A stretch of DNA of 26,272 nucleotides from Rhodobacteraceae bacterium UBA6273 (GCA_002440625.1 DJUV01000334.1:1-26272), one strand, 5' to 3'. Shown: positions 1 to 8,463, counted from the first letter of the stretch. The notes: generated from the letters alone by a model not told the origin. Numbers and translations are program-made.

Positions 1-570
1 CGGCGCGATGCCCTGCCCGCCTTCCTCGGCCCGCGCGCCGCCGGGCGGCGGCACTTCGGTGCCGTAGTCATAGCTGAGCGCCTCGGGGTCGCTGGCGGCA
101 GCCTCGCAGACCTTCGCCAGTTCTGCGGCGCGGGCGGCGCTGACAAGATCGCTGACCTGCGCCGGTTCGCCGGCGCAGCCCTCGGAACAATCGAGGTGGA
201 TCTTGGTGAAACCGGCCTTCACATACTCCGCGACAAGGTCGCGCGCCTTGGCCATGGCGCTGTCGGCGGGTTCGGATCGCCAGGCCTGCGGGCCGAGGTG
301 ATCACCGCCGAAGAGCAGACGATCCGGCGAGATGCCAAGACCGGCAGAGATGCGGCGGCTGAAGGCGATGAAGTCGGCCGGCCGCATTCCGGTATAGCCG
401 CCGAACTGGTTGACCTGATTGCTCGTCGCCTCAAGGAGCAGCGGCCTGTCGAGTTCTTCCGCCAGAAGCAGGGATGCGGCGATCACATCGGGATGGGCCG
501 AGCAGACCGAGGGCATGGCCTCGCCGGAGCCTCGGCGGTTGCGGGCGATAAGGGCGCGAAGTTCTCTCAT
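1..570 (-). CDS. kbaZ: D-tagatose-bisphosphate aldolase non-catalytic subunit, KbaZ/GatZ family (3' end outside window)
   Basis: The first 190 codons of a KbaZ/GatZ-family protein are present; the gene runs off the left edge. Visible family signatures are an N-terminal PSVCSAHPDVIAAS segment, LLLEATSNQVNQFGGYTG, FGGDHLGPQAW and AGFTKIHLDCSEGCA, which belong to the TIM-barrel active-site region. In enterobacteria KbaZ/GatZ supports the catalytic subunit that cleaves tagatose-1,6-bisphosphate into DHAP and glyceraldehyde-3-phosphate. The ATG is one base past the TGA of the upstream SIS-ROK gene (TGAGATG), so translation is probably coupled. The position after an AgaS-type isomerase fits the last step of galactosamine/GalNAc catabolism. 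No catalytic KbaY/GatY subunit is in the window; it may lie beyond the edge or be absent. The family call is firm; the exact sugar bisphosphate is inferred. Confidence 0.88.
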   Translation of the reverse strand, partial: MRELRALIARNRRGSGEAMPSVCSAHPDVIAASLLLAEELDRPLLLEATSNQVNQFGGYTGMRPADFIAFSRRISAGLGISPDRLLFGGDHLGPQAWRSEPADSAMAKARDLVAEYVKAGFTKIHLDCSEGCAGEPAQVSDLVSAARAAELAKVCEAAASDPEALSYDYGTEVPPPGGARAEEGGQGIAP

Positions 571-571
571 C

Positions 572-2605
572 TCAGATCACCATGGAAGCTTGCTTGGCCA
601 GGATCGCCGCGCCGCGTCCGCCGCTGGCGTCGCCATATCTGGCGATGCGGAAGGCCGGGCTGCGGACGTGGTGCAGCTTGTGCGCCTCGAAAACCGTCCC
701 CAGATCGCGATCGACGCCGTCGATCTTCGACAGCCCGCCGCCGAGAACCACGCAGTCCGGGTCGACGGTCAACTGGATCGTCAGGACAAGCTCGGCCAGA
801 AGGTGGAGCCAGATTTCCCGCAAGCGGCCCATGCCTGTGTCACCCTTGGCGGCGCCAGCCATGATCTCTGCGGCGGGGGCGGGCTTGCCGCTGAAATGCT
901 CCGCCAGACGGCTGAGGCCAGCGCCCGAAACCAGCGTCTCATAGCACCCCATGCGCCCGCAACCGCAGCGCAGGACCGGCAGGCCATATTCGACGACGAG
1001 ATGGCCTGGAATGCCGAAATGACCGACCTCGCCCGGCAGGCCGTTCAAGCCAGCCTGCAGCTTGCCGTCGATGCAAACGCCGCCGCCGACGCCAGTGCCG
1101 AGGATCAGGCCGAAGACCGTGCGGAAACCGGCGCCGGCGCCGCCGTTTGCCTCGGAAAGCGCGAAGGTCTTGCAGTCATTCTCGACCGGAATCTTTCGGC
1201 CAAGTTGCTCCGAGATGTCATTGCTGAGGGCATGGCCCGTCGCCGGAAGGTTGGAGGTCACCGACCGGCCGGTCTGCGGGTCGATGAGACCGGGCAGTCC
1301 GATGGCCATCGGCATGGTCGCCCCGGCATTCTCTTCCAGCCACCGCGCTTGTCCCACAATGGCCGCGACCAGCGCGTCGTAGCTGTCGTTCGGGGTTTCG
1401 ATGCGGTGCTTGGCCAGCGGTTCAAGCTCGCTGTCAAAGAGCGCCGCCTCGATCTTGGTGCCGCCGACGTCGATGGAGCCGTAGGTTTCGGCCAAAGGCA
1501 GCGGCAGGTCATAAAGCGTGACGCCGGTGACGACCCGGGACAGATTGCGGCCCGCGAAGGGATCGTCGACGTTCATGCCAAGCTGGTCCGACCAGAGAAC
1601 GGCTAGGATCTGGGCGACGACCACGCGCAGGACCGAACCCCAGGCGTCGTTGCCGACATTGGCAACGCGGATATCGGCGTCCCCGGCATCGCCGATGGTC
1701 AGGATGCTCTGCGGGCCGAACTGCCGGCCGATTTCGGCGGCAAGGTCGCGGTCGTACTGGCGGGTATAGGGGTCGGAGGATTCAAGGACAAAGACCAGCG
1801 TGTCCTGATCGACGACGGCCTTCGGCCCGTGGCGGAACCCGAGCGTCGAATCCCAGGCGGTCACGATCCGGCCGGCGGCAAGTTCAAGCACCTTCAGCGC
1901 GCATTCGCGGGCCGATCCGGTCAGGGGGCCGGAGCCGAGGAAAATGGCGCGCGGGGGCCTCTGGACGGCATTCAGGCGGTCGAAGGCATCGCCGAGAAAC
2001 CGGTCGAGGCCATCCGCAACCCGCCCGAACATCTGCCCTGCCGGGGCCGGCGGGCAAGAATCGAAACAGGCAAGTGCTGTCAGCAGCATCGAGGAATAGC
2101 TCGACGTCATGGCAAAGCCGCGGTCGTTCGTCTCGGGCGGCAGGATGATGGTGCGCAGCTCACCCGTGACGGTGGCGAGGTCATTGGCCAGCGCGCTTTC
2201 GCCGTTGCAGGTGATGTTCAGCTTGTCGGCATGGGGCGCGTGCTTGTTGATGAGGTCGAGCATCCCGACCGTTTCCGAACTGTTGCCGCTGCGGCCGAAG
2301 GAAACGATCAGGGGACGCAGGCCCCGTCTGAGATAGCGGCGCGGTGTAGAAACGAAATCAGTCGTGGCGACGGCGCGGAACCGGGCGCCACCTTCGATGC
2401 CGTTCAGATAGGGGACCAGCGTTTCACCGATGAAGGCCGATGTGCCGGCGCCGCAAAACCAGATCTCATCATGGTCGCGCGCGATCAGCCAGTCGCGGAC
2501 GCCGGCAGCAGTCCCGTCTATTGTGGCGGCGAGCTTGCGCCAGACGCCGGGCTGTTGCCGGATCTCGGCGGTCGTCATCCATTGGTCGAATGGCTGCGTC
2601 ACCAT
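572..2605 (-). CDS. Fusion of AgaS-type SIS sugar-phosphate isomerase/deaminase with a ROK-family sugar kinase
   Basis: A 677-residue protein with two complete enzyme modules. The N-terminal half (about residues 30-350) is a double SIS domain like AgaS. It has a sugar-phosphate loop CGAGTSAFIGE near residue 50, SFGRSGNSSETVG near 100, and the AgaS-like LGFRHGPKAVVD near 260. AgaS acts on galactosamine-6-phosphate or related ketose/aldose phosphates. The C-terminal half (about 373-677) is a ROK kinase: the ATP motif SIDVGGTKIEAALFD, the catalytic-type VENDCKT segment, LGTGVGGG, and a zinc site made of GEVGHFGIPG plus CGCGRMGC near 545. The start ATG overlaps the regulator stop (ATGA) and the stop sits 1 nt before kbaZ. 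One polypeptide could thus phosphorylate an amino sugar and deaminate/isomerise it. These are usually separate proteins. Both family calls are strong; substrate specificity is inferred. Confidence 0.9.
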   Translation of the reverse strand: MVTQPFDQWMTTAEIRQQPGVWRKLAATIDGTAAGVRDWLIARDHDEIWFCGAGTSAFIGETLVPYLNGIEGGARFRAVATTDFVSTPRRYLRRGLRPLIVSFGRSGNSSETVGMLDLINKHAPHADKLNITCNGESALANDLATVTGELRTIILPPETNDRGFAMTSSYSSMLLTALACFDSCPPAPAGQMFGRVADGLDRFLGDAFDRLNAVQRPPRAIFLGSGPLTGSARECALKVLELAAGRIVTAWDSTLGFRHGPKAVVDQDTLVFVLESSDPYTRQYDRDLAAEIGRQFGPQSILTIGDAGDADIRVANVGNDAWGSVLRVVVAQILAVLWSDQLGMNVDDPFAGRNLSRVVTGVTLYDLPLPLAETYGSIDVGGTKIEAALFDSELEPLAKHRIETPNDSYDALVAAIVGQARWLEENAGATMPMAIGLPGLIDPQTGRSVTSNLPATGHALSNDISEQLGRKIPVENDCKTFALSEANGGAGAGFRTVFGLILGTGVGGGVCIDGKLQAGLNGLPGEVGHFGIPGHLVVEYGLPVLRCGCGRMGCYETLVSGAGLSRLAEHFSGKPAPAAEIMAGAAKGDTGMGRLREIWLHLLAELVLTIQLTVDPDCVVLGGGLSKIDGVDRDLGTVFEAHKLHHVRSPAFRIARYGDASGGRGAAILAKQASMVI

Positions 2606-3477
2606 CAGTTCTGTTCCTTGCTTGCCGCGACCCGGCGCAGATCGACGCCGAGCGTTGTGATTGCTGTAGCCAGCTCTTCGCTCAGGCCCGCGTCGGTGAT
2701 GATCGTCTCGATCCTGCCGAGGTCGCAGACGCGATGCAGGCTCGGGGCGCCGAACTTGGACGAATCCGCCAGCACAAAAACATGCTGGACGATGTCGATC
2801 ATCGAGGCGTTTTGCTGTGCTTCATCCAGGTTGAAGGTGCTGAGGCCGAATTGCGGGTCGATGGAGTCAGCACCCAGAAAGACCGCATCGAAGCGCATAT
2901 TGGCGATGGTGTTTTCGACCATCCGACCGGAAAGCGAGCGGGATTCGTGCCGAAGTTCGCCGCCCGGCAGGATGATCGTGTGCTGCTTTGCGCCGCGCAA
3001 GGCATCGACGATGTTGAGGCCGGTGGTCAGGATCACCATCGGATCGGCGTCGCGCAGAAGTTCTGCGAAAAGCTGCGCGGTCGAGCCGGAATCGATGATG
3101 ATCGACCGGAAATTCACCGCCATCTCGCGCGCGGCGGTGGCGATCGCCCGCTTCTGCGGCAGGTTCGTCATCGCCTTGTCGCCGAGTTCGGGTTCGACGA
3201 AACGGCTGGCGGCATTGCCGCGCGCAAGCGACATGGCAAGCTGGATTCGGAAATCGGGGATACCCTTCAGCCCGTAGCGGCGGCAGAAGCGGACGATGCT
3301 CGGTTCGCTGACGCCGGTCGCCACGGCAATCTCCTGCACCGGCTTTTGCATGAAATCTTCGGGCGCACCGACGAGGTATTCGGCGATGCTCCGGTAGGTC
3401 TTGTTAAGATGAGGGATGTCGGCGGCGACGATGTCAACCAGCGACTTTCCTCGAAGATCGGGCAAAGGTTGCGGCAT
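2605..3477 (-). CDS. Transcription regulator with RpiR-type HTH and DeoR-type sugar-phosphate sensor domain
   Basis: A 290-residue regulator. The N-terminal part (about 20-90) reads as the RpiR/MurR helix-turn-helix: NKTYRSIAEYL, then EIAVATGVSEPSIVRFCRRY and GLKGIPDFRIQLA. The C-terminal part (about 115-275) carries DeoR-family sensor motifs instead of the SIS domain expected after an RpiR HTH: IIIDSGSTAQL, LTTGLNIVDAL, ILPGGELRHESRSLSG, FLGADSIDPQFGLST and VLADSSKFG. DeoR C-terminal domains bind phosphorylated sugars, so this is probably the local repressor sensing a pathway sugar phosphate. It lies 8 nt after the ATPase stop and overlaps the SIS-ROK start by ATGA, so it is made from the operon it probably controls. 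A TGxAA-N5-TTxCA inverted repeat upstream of the first gene is the candidate operator. Both domains lie in one uninterrupted frame. Confidence 0.88.
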   Translation of the reverse strand: MPQPLPDLRGKSLVDIVAADIPHLNKTYRSIAEYLVGAPEDFMQKPVQEIAVATGVSEPSIVRFCRRYGLKGIPDFRIQLAMSLARGNAASRFVEPELGDKAMTNLPQKRAIATAAREMAVNFRSIIIDSGSTAQLFAELLRDADPMVILTTGLNIVDALRGAKQHTIILPGGELRHESRSLSGRMVENTIANMRFDAVFLGADSIDPQFGLSTFNLDEAQQNASMIDIVQHVFVLADSSKFGAPSLHRVCDLGRIETIITDAGLSEELATAITTLGVDLRRVAASKEQN

Positions 3478-3485
3478 GTTCGCTC

Positions 3486-4604
3486 CTAGCTAACAGCCTT
3501 CGCCTTACCATGCGGTACCGGGGTTCGGTAACGGAGATTGGCGCCCCCGGCGTCGAAGACATGCAGCCTTTCCTCGGAAAAATCGAGGCCGAGACGGTCG
3601 CCGGCGGCGATGCCCGCCTGCCCCGCAAGCTTGGCGGTGATGAGTTGGCCATCGGCAAGCAGGCCGTAAACGAGGGTCTCGCCGCCAAGCTGTTCGACGA
3701 CCTCGACCTCAAGCCCGAGCCGCCCTTCCGGTGCAATCGACATATCCTCGGGGCGCACCCCAAGTTCCAGCCCTTCGGCTTTGCCGGCCAGGGGCGCGGT
3801 CAGGCCAACTTCGACCGTGCCGCCCCCCGGCAGGCCAAGCGCGACCCCGGCTGCGGTCGCACTGGCGCCGGTGACCTTGATGAAGTTCATCGGCGGCTGG
3901 CCAAGGAACCCAGCGACGAACCTGTTGGCGGGGTTGTTGAAGAGGTCCAGTGGCGCGCCGACCTGTTCGATCTTGCCGGCGCTCATCACGACCATGCGGT
4001 CGGCCAGCGTCATCGCCTCGACCTGATCGTGGGTGACATAGACCATCGTGTTGCCGAGGCTTCCGTGCAGCTTGGCGAGTTCCACCCGCATCTCGGCACG
4101 AAGCGAGGCATCGAGGTTGGACAAGGGCTCATCGAAGAGGAAGATGCGCGGCTTGCGTGCAAGGGCGCGGCCAATCGCAACCCGCTGACGCTGGCCGCCG
4201 GAAAGCGCCTTCGGCTTGCGGTCCAGCATGGAATCGAGCTTCAGAAGCTTCGCCACCTCGGCGACACGGGCCTTGATTTCCGCCTTGGGCGTGTTGGCGA
4301 TCTTCAGGCCAAAGCCGATGTTTTCCCCGACCGTCATATGCGGGTAGAGGGCGTAGGATTGAAAGACCATGGCGATGCCGCGTTTCACCGGATCGGCGGT
4401 GGTCATATCCTCGCCGTCGATGACGAGGTTGCCGCTGGTGATCGGTTCAAGCCCGGCGATGCAGCGCAAAAGGGTCGACTTGCCGCAGCCCGAAGGGCCG
4501 ACGAGAACGACGAATTCGCCCTCCTCCATCCGCAGATCAGCGCCTTGCAGGATGGTCGCGGCGCCAAAGGACTTCCTCAGGTTTCTGATTTCGACAGTCG
4601 CCAT
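3486..4604 (-). CDS. Carbohydrate ABC transporter ATP-binding protein (MalK/UgpC family)
   Basis: A 372-residue MalK/UgpC-type ATPase that powers the importer formed by the two permeases further upstream. Walker A GPSGCGKST is at residues 36-44, the Q-loop in VFQSYALYPHM, signature LSGGQRQRVAIGRALAR near 134, Walker B IFLFDEPLSNLD near 155, and the H-loop in VYVTHDQVEAMTLADR. The C-terminal third is the regulatory TOBE/OB-fold region typical of the family. The ATG lies 3 nt after the DUF5107 stop, with GGAG (in GCGGGAG) upstream as ribosome-binding site. The ATPase is separated from the permeases by the DUF5107 gene, which argues that the DUF5107 protein belongs to the transport/catabolic unit. 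The family call is certain; the transported sugar is inferred from the neighbours. Confidence 0.95.
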   Translation of the reverse strand: MATVEIRNLRKSFGAATILQGADLRMEEGEFVVLVGPSGCGKSTLLRCIAGLEPITSGNLVIDGEDMTTADPVKRGIAMVFQSYALYPHMTVGENIGFGLKIANTPKAEIKARVAEVAKLLKLDSMLDRKPKALSGGQRQRVAIGRALARKPRIFLFDEPLSNLDASLRAEMRVELAKLHGSLGNTMVYVTHDQVEAMTLADRMVVMSAGKIEQVGAPLDLFNNPANRFVAGFLGQPPMNFIKVTGASATAAGVALGLPGGGTVEVGLTAPLAGKAEGLELGVRPEDMSIAPEGRLGLEVEVVEQLGGETLVYGLLADGQLITAKLAGQAGIAAGDRLGLDFSEERLHVFDAGGANLRYRTPVPHGKAKAVS

Positions 4605-4607
4605 CGC

Positions 4608-6635
4608 CTAAACTCCCGCCTCATCGGCCAGCATTTGAAAATCAAGATGTTGCGGAAGCGGGTTCTGCCGCATCCGTTCGGCCAGCACTTCCTTTGTGGC
4701 CGGCCGGCCAAGCTCTGCCTCAAGCCGGCCTTTCTGTAGCGCGGTCCAGAGGGTGACCGTCAGCATTTCGCCCTCGCGGATCGTCGCGAACTCGGTTGCG
4801 AGGAGCCGCTCCAGTTCGTTCCAGTCGCCGCACCTTGCGGCGATGGACGCTCTGGCAAGAAGAATGCGCTCCTGCGCTGCGGCTGCCTTTGGCAAGGCGG
4901 CGACGAAGGCAGTCAGGGTTTCAAGGCGACCGTCCGCCAGCAGGAACTGCGCGATTTCCACCGCAAGCTCGTCGGGGGCATCTGCCGCAGCTGAGGCCTG
5001 CATATAGAACCGCTCTTTCTGATCGCCGGTGTCCGCCACCAGCGCCAGTTGCCGGAGTGCGAGCCAAGTCGGTCGCGCCGAAGCGGACCGGGCAAAGAGA
5101 TCGCGCGCCTCGGCGGCCTCTTCACGGTCAAGGGCCGCGATGCCGAGGAGGAGGTCATGCAGCCATGTGCCATGACTCTGCCCGCTTTGCTCCAGCGCGG
5201 CGACCCAAACATCGGAGACAGCGAATGTAGTCGGGACGGTTTCGAGGTTCGCTGTCGAGAAGGCGCCTTTCCCGACAAGATCATCCCAACAGTCCTTTGC
5301 GTGCCCGACCGCAAAGTCGAGGCCGGCTGCCAGATCCCGCCCGGTCAGACGTTCCTGCCTGCTGCCCCAGGGCGCGCCATCCGAAAGCCGCTTGTCGAGC
5401 GGTCGGCGCGACTGCGCGGTCAGCCAGCCGTCGACTTCGGCTAGTTCGTCGGCCGGGAAACGCTGGTTCAGCGCATCTGCCGTGGCGCGCTCGGCAGTTG
5501 CATAGTCGGCGGCATGGGCGCTCGCCGCATCCACCGACAGGGCGCCATAGGCTTCGGTCCAATGCAGCTCGCTTTCCGGGGCAAGTTCGAACCTCTGGTT
5601 CTGCGTTGGCGTGATCCCGGACTGGATCTCGATGTAGCGCGCGTCGCCGGGCCTCGCGAGGAACTCCATCCAGTGCTGGCCGCCGCTCGCCTCGCCGAAA
5701 TAGAACATCTTCCGGCCCCGCATCTCCGCCGTCGCCGTCTGCGCAAGGCCGACACCGTCGTGGTCGAGCGCGGCGATGTAGAGCCGGGGTGCATCGGGCT
5801 TGCGGTAGAAAACCGAAGTCGCGCTCTGCCAGTTGCCCGGATAGGAGCCATCGAAGCGCTGGGGGTCGGGGAACGGAAACCGGGCCAGCTCATTGCCGGG
5901 CAGGACATGCTCGATAGCATAGTCCGCCGGGGCGATGACACGCATCCCGTCGCTCATCGCCACGGCGATATTGGTCCACCAGTAGGCGCGCTTTGCGGTC
6001 GCTGCCGCATTGACGATGCGGCCATGCACGAAAAGCCGGTCGTCGTCGTTCGGCAGGAAGAGGTCGACCTGCCACGTCGCTTCGGTGATGCGGTCGAACT
6101 CATAAATGCGCAGCACCGGCCCACGTTCGGTTTCGATCACGCCGGCAAAGACCGGGGCGCAGGTGAAGGGGGTGTGGCCGGGAATGAGGCCGTTCCATTC
6201 GATGCCGCCAGAGAACCAGGCGTTCAGCGCCGCAAGGTTCGCCGGCTGGAACACCGGGTTGTGAAAGACCAGATCGCGTTTCAGGCGACGGTCATACATG
6301 CGCACCAGACGACCGCCGTATTGCGGGGCGATGTCGATCTCAATCCGCCCGTTCGTCAGGCGAAGGAGGGGCATCTCGCCCGGCTGTTGCGACCGGTCAT
6401 AATCCGCATAGACGCCGTAAGGCAGGATGGAGTCCTTGCCCCAGTCGAAGCCATGAGCACTTTCTTCAGCCGTCAGGCCACGCGCGGGGGGCGTATCCCG
6501 GTCCGGCATCGGTTGCTGCCAGCGAAAGCGCGGCAGGCTGCTCGGCGCGCCGAGGCGCGACATGGGCAGGGCCGCGCGGATCGTCTCGATCCGGGTCGTG
6601 GTGCCAGTGGCCGGCGCGATCTGATGGCCGTTCAC
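4608..6635 (-). CDS. DUF5107-domain protein, probable cytoplasmic carbohydrate-active enzyme of the operon
   Basis: A 675-residue protein starting at GTG 6635. That start overlaps the upstream permease stop (GTGA) and has GGGAGGT five bases before it; an open frame extends further upstream, but only as the out-of-frame shadow of the permease. DUF5107 hallmarks are GGRLVRMYDRRLKRDLVFHNP near residue 110, ALNAWFSGGIEWNGLIPGH near 140, and GGQHWMEFLARPG through YIEIQSGITPTQNQ and LHWTEAYG at about 320-363. The C-terminal part (about 400-675) is helical and TPR-like. There is no signal peptide, so it acts in the cytoplasm. The N-terminal domain resembles galactose-mutarotase-like folds, and SGGIEWN contains a candidate acidic residue. 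Lying between permease and ATPase, it probably acts on the imported saccharide, for example as a glycosidase or epimerase. No reaction can be assigned from sequence alone. Confidence 0.85.
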   Translation of the reverse strand: MNGHQIAPATGTTTRIETIRAALPMSRLGAPSSLPRFRWQQPMPDRDTPPARGLTAEESAHGFDWGKDSILPYGVYADYDRSQQPGEMPLLRLTNGRIEIDIAPQYGGRLVRMYDRRLKRDLVFHNPVFQPANLAALNAWFSGGIEWNGLIPGHTPFTCAPVFAGVIETERGPVLRIYEFDRITEATWQVDLFLPNDDDRLFVHGRIVNAAATAKRAYWWTNIAVAMSDGMRVIAPADYAIEHVLPGNELARFPFPDPQRFDGSYPGNWQSATSVFYRKPDAPRLYIAALDHDGVGLAQTATAEMRGRKMFYFGEASGGQHWMEFLARPGDARYIEIQSGITPTQNQRFELAPESELHWTEAYGALSVDAASAHAADYATAERATADALNQRFPADELAEVDGWLTAQSRRPLDKRLSDGAPWGSRQERLTGRDLAAGLDFAVGHAKDCWDDLVGKGAFSTANLETVPTTFAVSDVWVAALEQSGQSHGTWLHDLLLGIAALDREEAAEARDLFARSASARPTWLALRQLALVADTGDQKERFYMQASAAADAPDELAVEIAQFLLADGRLETLTAFVAALPKAAAAQERILLARASIAARCGDWNELERLLATEFATIREGEMLTVTLWTALQKGRLEAELGRPATKEVLAERMRQNPLPQHLDFQMLADEAGV

Positions 6636-7477
6636 TTGACACCTCCCATAGTGATGCCGCTGATCATCTTTTCCGAGAGGATGACAAAGAGGATGAGGGT
6701 CGGGACCATGACGATGGTCACGCCGGCAAAGAGGCTGGCCCAGTCGCCACCGGAATACTGCATCGAGGTGATGAGAGAATAGATCCCGAGCGACAGGGTG
6801 CGGTTTTCCGGGCTGTTGATCAGCACCAGCGACAGTTGGTATTCGTTCCAGAGGCCGACGAAGTTCAGGATGGCCACTGTCGCCACGCCCGGCATCGCCA
6901 GTGGCAGCATGACATGGCGGAACACCTGCACGTCTGAACAGCCGTCGATGACCGCAGCGGATTCCAGTTCCGACGGCAGGGACGAAAAGAAGCCCTCCAG
7001 CACGTAGATCGTGAAGGGGATCGACAGCGCGACATAGACGATTGTCAGGCCGGTCAGCGTGTCGGCAAGGCGCATCGACGCCATCATCACGAACAAGGGC
7101 ACGAAGAGCAGCGGGAACGGCACGCCCATGCCGAAGGCGAAGAAGCTCGACAGCGCCTCGCGGCCCCGGAACCTGCCCCGGCTGAGGACATAGGCCGCCG
7201 GCACCGCCACGATCAGGATCGCGACGACGGAAACCGATGTCACCAGAAGGCTGTTGAGGAAATAGTCGCCGAAGCGGTTGTTCACCCAGGTCTTGACGAA
7301 ATTTCCCCATTGCGGGCTGGTCGGGATCGACAGCGGGCTGCCGAACAGCTCCCGGTTCTTCTTCAGGGACGCAAGCACGACCCAGACCACGAAGAACACG
7401 GAGAAGAGCGCCCAGCCACCGACGACCAGATAAGAGAGGCCGCGCTTGATCCCGCGTGCAGAGATGAAATCGGACAT
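6632..7477 (-). CDS. Carbohydrate ABC transporter permease, MalG/UgpE type
   Basis: A 281-residue inner-membrane permease with about six predicted membrane helices. The first follows a short basic N-terminus (RGIKRGLSYLVVGGWALFSVFF). The cytoplasmic EAA-type loop that contacts the ATPase is ESAAVIDGCSDVQVFRHVMLPLA near residue 171, with the conserved G at the expected position. The C-terminal tail SEKMISGITMGGVK is typical of MalG-like proteins. It starts 2 nt after the first permease's stop, and its last codons supply the ribosome-binding site (GGGAGGT) for the overlapping DUF5107 GTG start. It pairs with the MalF-like protein encoded just upstream. Confidence 0.95.
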   Translation of the reverse strand: MSDFISARGIKRGLSYLVVGGWALFSVFFVVWVVLASLKKNRELFGSPLSIPTSPQWGNFVKTWVNNRFGDYFLNSLLVTSVSVVAILIVAVPAAYVLSRGRFRGREALSSFFAFGMGVPFPLLFVPLFVMMASMRLADTLTGLTIVYVALSIPFTIYVLEGFFSSLPSELESAAVIDGCSDVQVFRHVMLPLAMPGVATVAILNFVGLWNEYQLSLVLINSPENRTLSLGIYSLITSMQYSGGDWASLFAGVTIVMVPTLILFVILSEKMISGITMGGVK

Positions 7478-7479
7478 GG

Positions 7480-8364
7480 TCAGAACTCCACGCGTTCGCG
7501 CCGGAACAGGAAGCGCATCAGGACGATGATGGCGATGGTGAGGATGAACATGACGACGCCGATGGTGGTCGAATAGCCAAGCGCGTAGACGGACTCGCGC
7601 TGGCCGAAGCCCATGATGTAAAGGTAGATCGCCGGCGTGTAGAGGTTCTGGTCGATGTTCGGGCCGCCGAAGGCATAGGGAAACTCGACGATCTTGACGG
7701 CCTGGATCGCCCAGAGGATCAGCGTGATGAGGATCACGTCCCAGATCATCGGCAAGGTGATCTGGCGGAAGATCTGGAAGGTGCTGGCACCTTCAAGCCG
7801 CGCGGCTTCGTACATGTCTGCCGGGATCTTGTCGGCGCCTGCCATGATGAGGATCGTGTAGAACCCGACCGAGATCCAGACGAGGCCGACCATCATCGCG
7901 TAGAAGACGTTTTCCGGCGCGGTCCAGGCCGTCGCGGCGATGCCGTCGAGGCCAATGGCCTTGAGGAAGCTGGTCAGCATTCCGTAGCGCGGCATGAAGA
8001 CGAAGGACCAGAAGGTGGTGATTGCGACCACGGCGATGACGTTCGGCATGAAGATGAGGGTGCGAAAGAGCTTCTTGCCCTTCATTCCGGCGTTCATCAG
8101 CATGGTGAAGAGGAAAGCGAGGCCGAAAGTGGCAATGCCGCCGACGAACATGATCAGCGCCATGTTCCGTATCGCGCGCCAGAAGACGCTGTCGCCCCAG
8201 AGCCTTGCGTAGTTGGACAGCCCGACCCATTCGGCCGAGTCGCCGAAGCCCGAGGTGTCGTAGAAGCTGAGGTAGAAGGCCTGCACCGCCGGCAGGATGA
8301 GAAAACCGAGATAGAGAAGAAGTGCCGGTGCCAGGAAGGCAATGACCATTCGCCGCCGCATCAT
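7480..8364 (-). CDS. Carbohydrate ABC transporter permease, MalF/UgpA type
   Basis: A 294-residue inner-membrane permease with about six membrane helices, beginning MMRRRMVIAFLAPALLLYLGF. The EAA loop is YEAARLEGASTFQIFRQITLPMI near residue 183, which identifies the binding-protein-dependent transport permease family. It is the first permease after the solute-binding protein and ends 2 nt before its MalG-type partner, so the two are probably made in equal amounts. The 99-nt gap to the binding-protein gene holds a strong hairpin that may lower transporter-core expression relative to the binding protein. Confidence 0.95.
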   Translation of the reverse strand: MMRRRMVIAFLAPALLLYLGFLILPAVQAFYLSFYDTSGFGDSAEWVGLSNYARLWGDSVFWRAIRNMALIMFVGGIATFGLAFLFTMLMNAGMKGKKLFRTLIFMPNVIAVVAITTFWSFVFMPRYGMLTSFLKAIGLDGIAATAWTAPENVFYAMMVGLVWISVGFYTILIMAGADKIPADMYEAARLEGASTFQIFRQITLPMIWDVILITLILWAIQAVKIVEFPYAFGGPNIDQNLYTPAIYLYIMGFGQRESVYALGYSTTIGVVMFILTIAIIVLMRFLFRRERVEF

Positions 8365-8421
8365 CGAGGTATTCCTTCCCTGCGCGGAAATCTTTGGTGA
8401 TCGGAGTCTTTGGAAAGGTAC

Positions 8422-8451
8422 GAGGCCGGGCGGGAACGTGTACCCGGCCTC
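8422..8451 (-). terminator. Intercistronic hairpin after the binding-protein gene (attenuator or mRNA-stabilising element)
   Basis: A perfect 9-bp GC-rich inverted repeat (GAGGCCGGG / CCCGGCCTC, 8422-8430 and 8443-8451) with a 12-nt loop lies in the gap between the binding-protein stop and the first permease. No U-run follows it in the direction of transcription. It is more likely a partial attenuator or a 3'-end stabiliser than a full terminator. Such elements commonly explain an excess of binding protein over transporter core. Confidence 0.6.
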
Positions 8452-8463
8452 TCTGTAATTAAA

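Noticed and set aside
1829..3277. Long plus-strand open frame opposite the SIS-ROK and regulator genes
   Set aside because: Composition typical of an antisense frame in GC-rich DNA; the minus-strand genes explain the region fully.
3510..4739. Long plus-strand open frame opposite the ABC ATPase
   Set aside because: Antisense shadow of a gene with all ATPase motifs.
6636..7310. A 225-codon upstream extension of the DUF5107 reading frame
   Set aside because: It overlaps the MalG-type permease in another frame, has arginine/proline-rich low-quality composition, and GTG 6635 has an excellent ribosome-binding site.
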